From: an uncultured Pseudorhodoferax sp.
GTDB lineage: Bacteria > Pseudomonadota > Gammaproteobacteria > Burkholderiales > Burkholderiaceae
Direction of reading: 5' to 3'
Assembly (NCBI GenBank): GCA_913776795.1
Contig: CAJYRH010000175.1
Location: 1 to 7,140, forward strand
Length of the DNA: 7,140 nt
Shown: piece by piece, positions 1 to 7,140 of the stretch
How the letters are laid out: each line of letters begins with the position of its first letter
Position numbering within the stretch: position 1 is the stretch's first letter
Translations under genes and position numbers: made by a program
The notes under the pieces: generated by a model
Told to the model about the DNA's origin: nothing
The model's input: only the letters and a program-made list of their open reading frames with translations
The model's database searches: none

Positions 1-310
<310 letters not shown>

Positions 311-337
311 TCAGGGCAAGGCAAAGGAAACAACGCT

Positions 338-4555
<4,218 letters not shown>

Positions 4556-4572
4556 GCCGCACGGCGCTCCGA

Positions 4573-4589
4573 GCCGGCGTCCTGCCGGC
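4573..4589 (+). other. Small stem-loop downstream of rpoC
   Basis: Two copies of GCCGGC (4573-4578 and 4584-4589) flank a 5-nt GTCCT loop, giving a 6-bp GC-only hairpin 17 nt after the rpoC stop. It sits four bases upstream of the stronger terminator hairpin. It could stabilise the rpoC mRNA 3' end or assist termination. GCCGGC is self-complementary and common in GC-rich DNA, so chance occurrence is possible. Confidence 0.35.
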
Positions 4590-4592
4590 CCG

Positions 4593-4627
4593 ACCCCGGG
4601 GTCCCTATCATGGCTCCGGGGTTTTTT
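4593..4627 (+). terminator. Rho-independent terminator of the rpoBC unit
   Basis: ACCCCGG (4593-4599) pairs perfectly with CCGGGGT (4616-4622) across a 16-nt loop, and a run of six T follows directly (4622-4627). A strong GC stem plus a U tract is the classical intrinsic terminator form. It lies 37 nt after the rpoC stop on the same strand. It argues that the beta/beta' unit ends here and that the downstream lemA-like gene needs its own promoter or read-through. The loop contains TATCAT (4606-4611), which resembles a -10 box. A good -35 partner is not visible, so a promoter embedded here is only a possibility. Confidence 0.8.
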
Positions 4628-4661
4628 CATGGTTTCGCCGATCGATGGAGAAATGCACGTG

Positions 4662-5216
4662 ATGCAAGCCGCCGGGAGCGCCTGGCTGGTCTGGGGTGGT
4701 GCGGCCGCCGTGCTGCTGTTCTGGGGCGTGGGCGCCTACAACCGGCTGGTGCGCCTGCGCACCAAGGTCTGGTCGATCTTCGCCAGTCTGGTCGCACAGC
4801 TGGAGCGCTACGCTGCCTGGGTCGCCGAGCATGCCCCCGAGCCACCGCCAGGCGATGCGCCGCCGCGCGCCGGCGATGCCTGGAGCAACCTGCGGGCCGC
4901 CAGCGCGCAGTTCTCCGCTTCCCTCGCCGCGGTGCGGGGCAAGCCGTCGGACACGCCCGCCATGGCCGGTCTCGCCGCCGCGCGCGCGGTGCTCGCCATG
5001 GCGTGGCAATACCTGGACGACGAGGCGTTGGGGCGTGCGCGCAGCGGCCAGCCAGTGGCCGTTCTGCGTTCGGAGTGGGAGGCTGTGAGCACCCAATGCC
5101 AGGGCGCCGAGCGGGCCTTCGCCGCAGCTGCAGAGGTCTACAACCGCGCCGTACGCCAGTTCCCTGCGGTGCTTCTGGCATGGCTATTCGGCTTCAAGCG
5201 TGCGCGCCTGCTGTAG
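4662..5216 (+). CDS. LemA family protein, N-terminally membrane-anchored
   Basis: This is a 184-aa protein, the usual size for LemA-family proteins, whose biochemical role is not established. Residues ~8-25 form one hydrophobic segment (AWLVWGGAAAVLLFWGVG). It runs straight into AYNRLVRLRTKVW, matching the family's conserved membrane-proximal YN-L-V-L-R pattern. The middle is Ala-rich and probably helical. The C terminus (residues 160-184) has YNRAVRQFP followed by LLAWLFGFKRARLL, the typical LemA ending. The family's topology places a short N terminus outside and the helical body in the cytoplasm. The start is uncertain. ATG 4662 has GGAG (4647-4650) 11 nt upstream. ATG 4653 is only 2 nt from that GGAG. 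ATG 4629 abuts the terminator T run. No TPM-domain or HtpX gene, frequent LemA partners, is visible. It reads toward the cytochrome gene 106 nt downstream, but shared function is not implied. Confidence 0.82.
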   Translation: MQAAGSAWLVWGGAAAVLLFWGVGAYNRLVRLRTKVWSIFASLVAQLERYAAWVAEHAPEPPPGDAPPRAGDAWSNLRAASAQFSASLAAVRGKPSDTPAMAGLAAARAVLAMAWQYLDDEALGRARSGQPVAVLRSEWEAVSTQCQGAERAFAAAAEVYNRAVRQFPAVLLAWLFGFKRARLL

Positions 5217-5235
5217 GTCCCGCGCATCGCCTTAA

Positions 5236-5282
5236 GCATATGCAGACAATGTCTGTCGCATGTGCATGCCGTCATGGATACT
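5236..5282 (+). promoter_or_regulatory. Candidate regulatory region upstream of the cytochrome-flavoprotein pair
   Basis: The 106-nt gap after the lemA-like gene contains a palindromic GCATATGC (5236-5243) overlapping a 13-base dyad CAGACAATGTCTG (5243-5255, 6-bp arms around one base). A GCATGTGCATGC stretch (5258-5269) follows. GATACT at 5277-5282 is a -10-like hexamer about 40 nt before the chosen start. The hexamer 17 nt upstream of it (TGTCGC) is a poor -35. The dyad would overlap that -35, as expected for an operator of an activator- or repressor-controlled promoter. No known regulator motif is recognised. Confidence 0.3.
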
Positions 5283-5308
5283 GGCGCCCCCTCAGACAGG
5301 CAACCACC

Positions 5309-5314
5309 AGGAGG
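5309..5314 (+). promoter_or_regulatory. Ribosome binding site that fixes the cytochrome start
   Basis: AGGAGG is a full-strength Shine-Dalgarno sequence. It is 8 nt from ATG 5323 but only 2 nt from the in-frame ATG 5317, so the start at 5323 is preferred. Confidence 0.75.
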
Positions 5315-5322
5315 ACATGCCC

Positions 5323-5640
5323 ATGCGATGGAACTCGATGCTGGCAGCTGCCGCCACGTTGGCCGCGACGGCCATGCCGGCGGCCGCACAGGACAAGGAT
5401 GCGCTCTACATGCGCAGCCTGGCAGCGACCTGCGCCAATTGCCACGGCACACAGGGCAGGGCGCAGCCGGGTTCCAGCGTGGTGTCCCTGGCCGGCATGC
5501 CGGCCGAACAACTGGTGGCGCAGATGGCTGCCTTCAAGGCGGGCACGCGCAGCGCGACCATCATGCACCAGCTGGCCAAGGGCTACAGCGACGCCCAGGT
5601 CGCGCAGATCGCCCGCTACTTCGCGGCCCAGAGCAAGTAA
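5323..5640 (+). CDS. Secreted monoheme cytochrome c, partner of the sulfide dehydrogenase flavoprotein (FccA/SoxE-like)
   Basis: This is a 105-aa class I c-type cytochrome. Residues 1-22 are a Sec signal peptide: a basic MRW start, an Ala-rich core and an AAA cleavage site before Q23. The mature protein is about 83 residues. The covalent heme site is CANCH at residues 37-41, with H41 as one axial ligand. M81 in TIMHQLAKGYSD is the likely sixth ligand, and the segment ends in the typical C-terminal helix VAQIARYFA. The pattern resembles the cytochrome c4/c553 and FccA groups. Only one CxxCH is present, so it is monoheme, unlike the diheme FccA of Allochromatium. It stops 12 nt before the fccB-like gene, which indicates one transcript and a role as its electron acceptor. 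Substrate pairing is inferred from this context. A general-purpose small cytochrome c is the alternative. Confidence 0.87.
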   Translation: MRWNSMLAAAATLAATAMPAAAQDKDALYMRSLAATCANCHGTQGRAQPGSSVVSLAGMPAEQLVAQMAAFKAGTRSATIMHQLAKGYSDAQVAQIARYFAAQSK

Positions 5641-5644
5641 GGAG
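5639..5644 (+). promoter_or_regulatory. Ribosome binding site of the flavoprotein gene, supporting a GTG start at 5653
   Basis: AAGGAG overlaps the TAA stop of the cytochrome gene and stands 8 nt before GTG 5653. The alternative GTG at 5644 lies inside this site and has no ribosome binding site of its own. The stop/SD overlap suggests translational coupling of the two genes. Confidence 0.7.
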
Positions 5645-5652
5645 TGCCTGCC

Positions 5653-6930
5653 GTGCAACGACGTTCCTTCCTGCATTCCTCCGCCGGCCTTGCGCTGCTG
5701 GGCCTGGCCGGCTGTGCCAGCACCGGTGCCGTGCCATCCAGGGCCCAGGTCGTGGTCATCGGCGGTGGCTACGGCGGCGCCACCGCGGCCAAGTACGTGC
5801 GGCTGCTGTCGGACTACAGGATCGGAGTGGTGCTCGTCGAACCCAACGAGGCCTTCGTCTCCTGCCCGATTTCCAACCTCGTGGTCGGCGGCAGCCGCCA
5901 GATCGCCGAGATCACCTCGCCCTATACCGAGCTCACGCGCCGCCATGGCGTGGTCCGCGTGCGCGACAGCGCCACAGCCATCGACACCGCCAAGCGCACT
6001 GTGAAGCTGGCCGGCGGCGCCACCATCGCCTATGACAAGCTGGTGGTCTCGCCTGGCGTGGAACTGCAGTTCGGCAGCATCGAAGGCCTGCAGGCCGCGC
6101 ATGCCGCGGGCCAGATCCTGCAAGCCTGGAAGGCTGGCCCGGAGACCGTGGCGCTGCGCCGCCAGCTCGAGGCCATGCCTGACGGCGGTGTCTACGCCAT
6201 CACCGTTCCCGAGGCGCCGTACCGCTGCCCTCCAGGCCCGTACGAACGCGCCTGCCAGGTCGCCTGGTACTTCAAGAACTTCAAGCCGCGCAGCAAGGTG
6301 CTGGTCCTGGACGCGAACCCGGACGTCACCTCCAAGGGGCCGCTGTTCAAGAAGGTCTGGGCCGAGCAGTACAAGGGCATCGTCGAATACCTGCCGCAGC
6401 ACAAGACCATGGCGGTCGACGCCAGGGCGGGCCTCGTCAAGTTCGAGGTGCACGAAGATGTCAAGGCCAATGTCATCAACGCCCTGCCGTCCATGCGCGC
6501 AGGCGCCATTGCGGTGCAGGCCGGCCTCAACAACATGGCCAACAACCGCTGGTGCGGCGTCAACTACCTGAGCTTTGAGTCGACGGCCGCACGCGATGTG
6601 TTTGTCATCGGCGACTCCATCCAGATCGCGCCGGCCATGCCCAAGAGCGGCCACATGGCCAACAGCCATGGCAAGGTCGCGGCCGCGGCCATCGTCGCGC
6701 AGCTGGCCGGTTGGGAGGTGAACCCCGCGCCCATGCTCAACAACACCTGCTACAGCTTCGTCGACGACCGCAACGTGGTCCATGTTGCCAGCGTGCACGC
6801 CTACGACCAGGCCGACAAGACCTTCAAGACCGTGGCTGGCTCCGGCGGCGTGAGCACCGGCCCGACCGAACTCGAAGGCGTCTACGCGATGAACTGGGCG
6901 CAGAACATCTGGGCGGACGTGCTGGGATGA
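5653..6930 (+). CDS. fccB: Flavocytochrome c sulfide dehydrogenase flavoprotein subunit (FCSD/SoxF family), Tat-type lipoprotein
   Basis: This 425-aa FAD protein belongs to the family that oxidises sulfide to sulfur or polysulfide in the periplasm and reduces a partner cytochrome c. The N terminus has a Tat-like QRRSFLH (residues 2-8), then a hydrophobic stretch ending in LAGC with C21 as lipobox cysteine, so the mature protein may be membrane-tethered. The FAD-binding fold begins at VVVIGGGYGGATAAK (residues 33-47). C71 in VSCPISN matches the position of the cysteine that covalently carries FAD in Allochromatium FccB. C192 in RCPPGPYERA and C366 in NNTCYSF match its redox-active disulfide. 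VFVIGD with D321 is the second flavin-contact motif. The last ~70 residues correspond to the FCSD flavin-binding domain. Extra cysteines are C201 and C301. Length fits the family. The gene starts with GTG 12 nt after the cytochrome gene. Its last 8 codons and stop lie inside the terminal inverted repeat, so the extreme C terminus should be checked. No sox genes are visible. Confidence 0.9.
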   Translation: MQRRSFLHSSAGLALLGLAGCASTGAVPSRAQVVVIGGGYGGATAAKYVRLLSDYRIGVVLVEPNEAFVSCPISNLVVGGSRQIAEITSPYTELTRRHGVVRVRDSATAIDTAKRTVKLAGGATIAYDKLVVSPGVELQFGSIEGLQAAHAAGQILQAWKAGPETVALRRQLEAMPDGGVYAITVPEAPYRCPPGPYERACQVAWYFKNFKPRSKVLVLDANPDVTSKGPLFKKVWAEQYKGIVEYLPQHKTMAVDARAGLVKFEVHEDVKANVINALPSMRAGAIAVQAGLNNMANNRWCGVNYLSFESTAARDVFVIGDSIQIAPAMPKSGHMANSHGKVAAAAIVAQLAGWEVNPAPMLNNTCYSFVDDRNVVHVASVHAYDQADKTFKTVAGSGGVSTGPTELEGVYAMNWAQNIWADVLG

Positions 6931-6934
6931 GCGT

Positions 6935-7006
6935 TTGAACACGACGCAGGCGCCGCCACTGTGGCGGCAGTTGCAGGCAGCGGCCACGGCGCTGCAGGCC
7001 GTGCGT
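6935..7006 (+). CDS. rsmB: N-terminal fragment of a probable 16S rRNA (cytosine-967-C5)-methyltransferase, interrupted by the fold-back
   Basis: From a TTG at 6935, four bases after the fccB stop, 24 codons read MNTTQAPPLWRQLQ and then an Ala-rich helix ending QAVR. GGGATGA (6924-6930) could act as ribosome binding site. The APPLWRQLQ start followed by an amphipathic helix resembles, from memory, Burkholderiales RsmB proteins, whose N-terminal domain is NusB-like. Beyond 7006 the sequence enters the inverted-repeat spacer and then the reversed arm, so the catalytic SAM-dependent domain is absent. The identification rests on a short stretch and the start codon is a guess. Another protein with a similar N terminus cannot be excluded. 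Confidence 0.45.
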
Positions 7007-7111
7007 GGCGGCCAACGCTGCGGTGGCGCTCTGGCCGCAACGCACGGCCTGCAGCGCCGTGGCCGCTGCCTGCAACTGCCGCCACAGTGGCGGCGCCTGC
7101 GTCGTGTTCAA
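7007..7111 (-). CDS. rsmB: Mirror copy of the rsmB-like N terminus, with 11 further plausible codons from the spacer
   Basis: Read on the minus strand from 7111, the right arm gives the same 24 residues as the + strand fragment. The spacer then adds CGQSATAALAA, for 35 codons in total. The combination VRCGQSATAAL fits the RsmB N-terminal pattern (a helix, then a G-x-S turn and a new helix) better than the + strand spacer reading GGQRCGGALAA. So the minus-strand spacer probably shows the native sequence downstream of the rsmB start, and this copy is not a second gene. Past 7007 it runs back into reversed rsmB start and fccB sequence and is meaningless. Confidence 0.35.
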
Positions 7112-7140
7112 ACGCTCATCCCAGCACGTCCGCCCAGATG

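Larger units (their letters stand above)
6906..7140. repeat. Perfect 101-bp inverted repeat (fold-back) reaching the window end
   Basis: Bases 6906-7006 are the exact reverse complement of 7040-7140, with position i pairing with 14046-i. The spacer is 7007-7039. After one mismatch (7007/7039) pairing continues for seven bases, GCGGCCA 7008-7014 with TGGCCGC 7032-7038, leaving a 17-nt loop. The left arm contains the last codons and stop of fccB and the beginning of an rsmB-like frame, so the right arm repeats coding sequence backwards. It is far longer than an intrinsic terminator stem and has no T run. No transposase, target duplication or attC-like features are visible. The exact end at the last base suggests an assembly or library fold-back. 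Confidence 0.97.

Noticed and set aside
5201..5226. TGCGCG/CGCGCA stem at the end of the lemA-like gene as a terminator
   Set aside because: There are only six pairs with a 14-nt loop, no T run follows, and it overlaps the coding end. Chance is sufficient in GC-rich DNA.
4610..6004. 464-codon + strand frame spanning the lemA-like gene, the cytochrome and part of fccB
   Set aside because: It is out of frame with three well-supported genes, extremely rich in Arg, Pro and Ala, and crosses the non-coding gap and gene boundaries.
6952..6968. Short hairpin GCCGCCA/TGGCGGC as a terminator after fccB
   Set aside because: The 7-bp stem with a 3-nt loop has no following T run and lies inside the rsmB-like frame, so it is more likely coding sequence.
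5272..6987. 571-codon minus-strand frame opposite the cytochrome and fccB
   Set aside because: It is antisense to two conserved genes, has no family resemblance, and its start lies inside the fold-back repeat.
6906..7140. Integron attC site, transposon end or chi-like recombination palindrome
   Set aside because: The stem is perfect over 101 bases, whereas attC stems carry bulges. No integrase core sites, transposase or target duplication are seen, and the arm contains ordinary coding sequence.

Overview
The window is a stretch of GC-rich chromosome, most likely from a betaproteobacterium of the order Burkholderiales and probably Comamonadaceae-like. This placement rests on overall protein resemblance, strong G/C preference at third codon positions, and gene content. 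No database search was possible. All genuine genes read on the + strand.

Layout: (1) 1-310 is the C-terminal end of rpoB (RNA polymerase beta). (2) 338-4555 is a complete rpoC (beta', 1405 aa) with both zinc sites and the catalytic NADFDGD motif intact. (3) 4556-4661 holds a rho-independent terminator that closes the rpoBC unit. (4) 4662-5216 encodes a small LemA-family membrane-anchored protein of unknown biochemical function. (5) 5217-5322 is a 106-nt spacer with small dyads and a weak promoter candidate. (6) 5323-5640 and 5653-6930 form a two-gene unit: a secreted monoheme cytochrome c and a flavocytochrome c sulfide dehydrogenase (FccB/SoxF-type) flavoprotein. The flavoprotein carries a Tat-like signal plus a lipobox. 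Together they would oxidise sulfide or polysulfide in the periplasm and pass electrons to the respiratory chain. (7) Just after fccB, the first codons of what looks like rsmB (16S rRNA m5C967 methyltransferase) begin at about 6935.

The most unusual structure is at the right end. Positions 6906-7006 and 7040-7140 are a perfect inverted repeat with 101-base arms around a 33-base spacer. The arm contains the last codons of fccB, its stop, and the rsmB start. The outer end of the right arm coincides exactly with the last base of the window. Neither strand carries rsmB beyond the spacer, and the spacer reads more like RsmB on the minus strand. The simplest explanation is a snap-back chimera or assembly fold-back at a contig end, not a biological palindrome. 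I found no CRISPR array, mobile element, tRNA or rRNA, and no convincing new biological system beyond the points listed.
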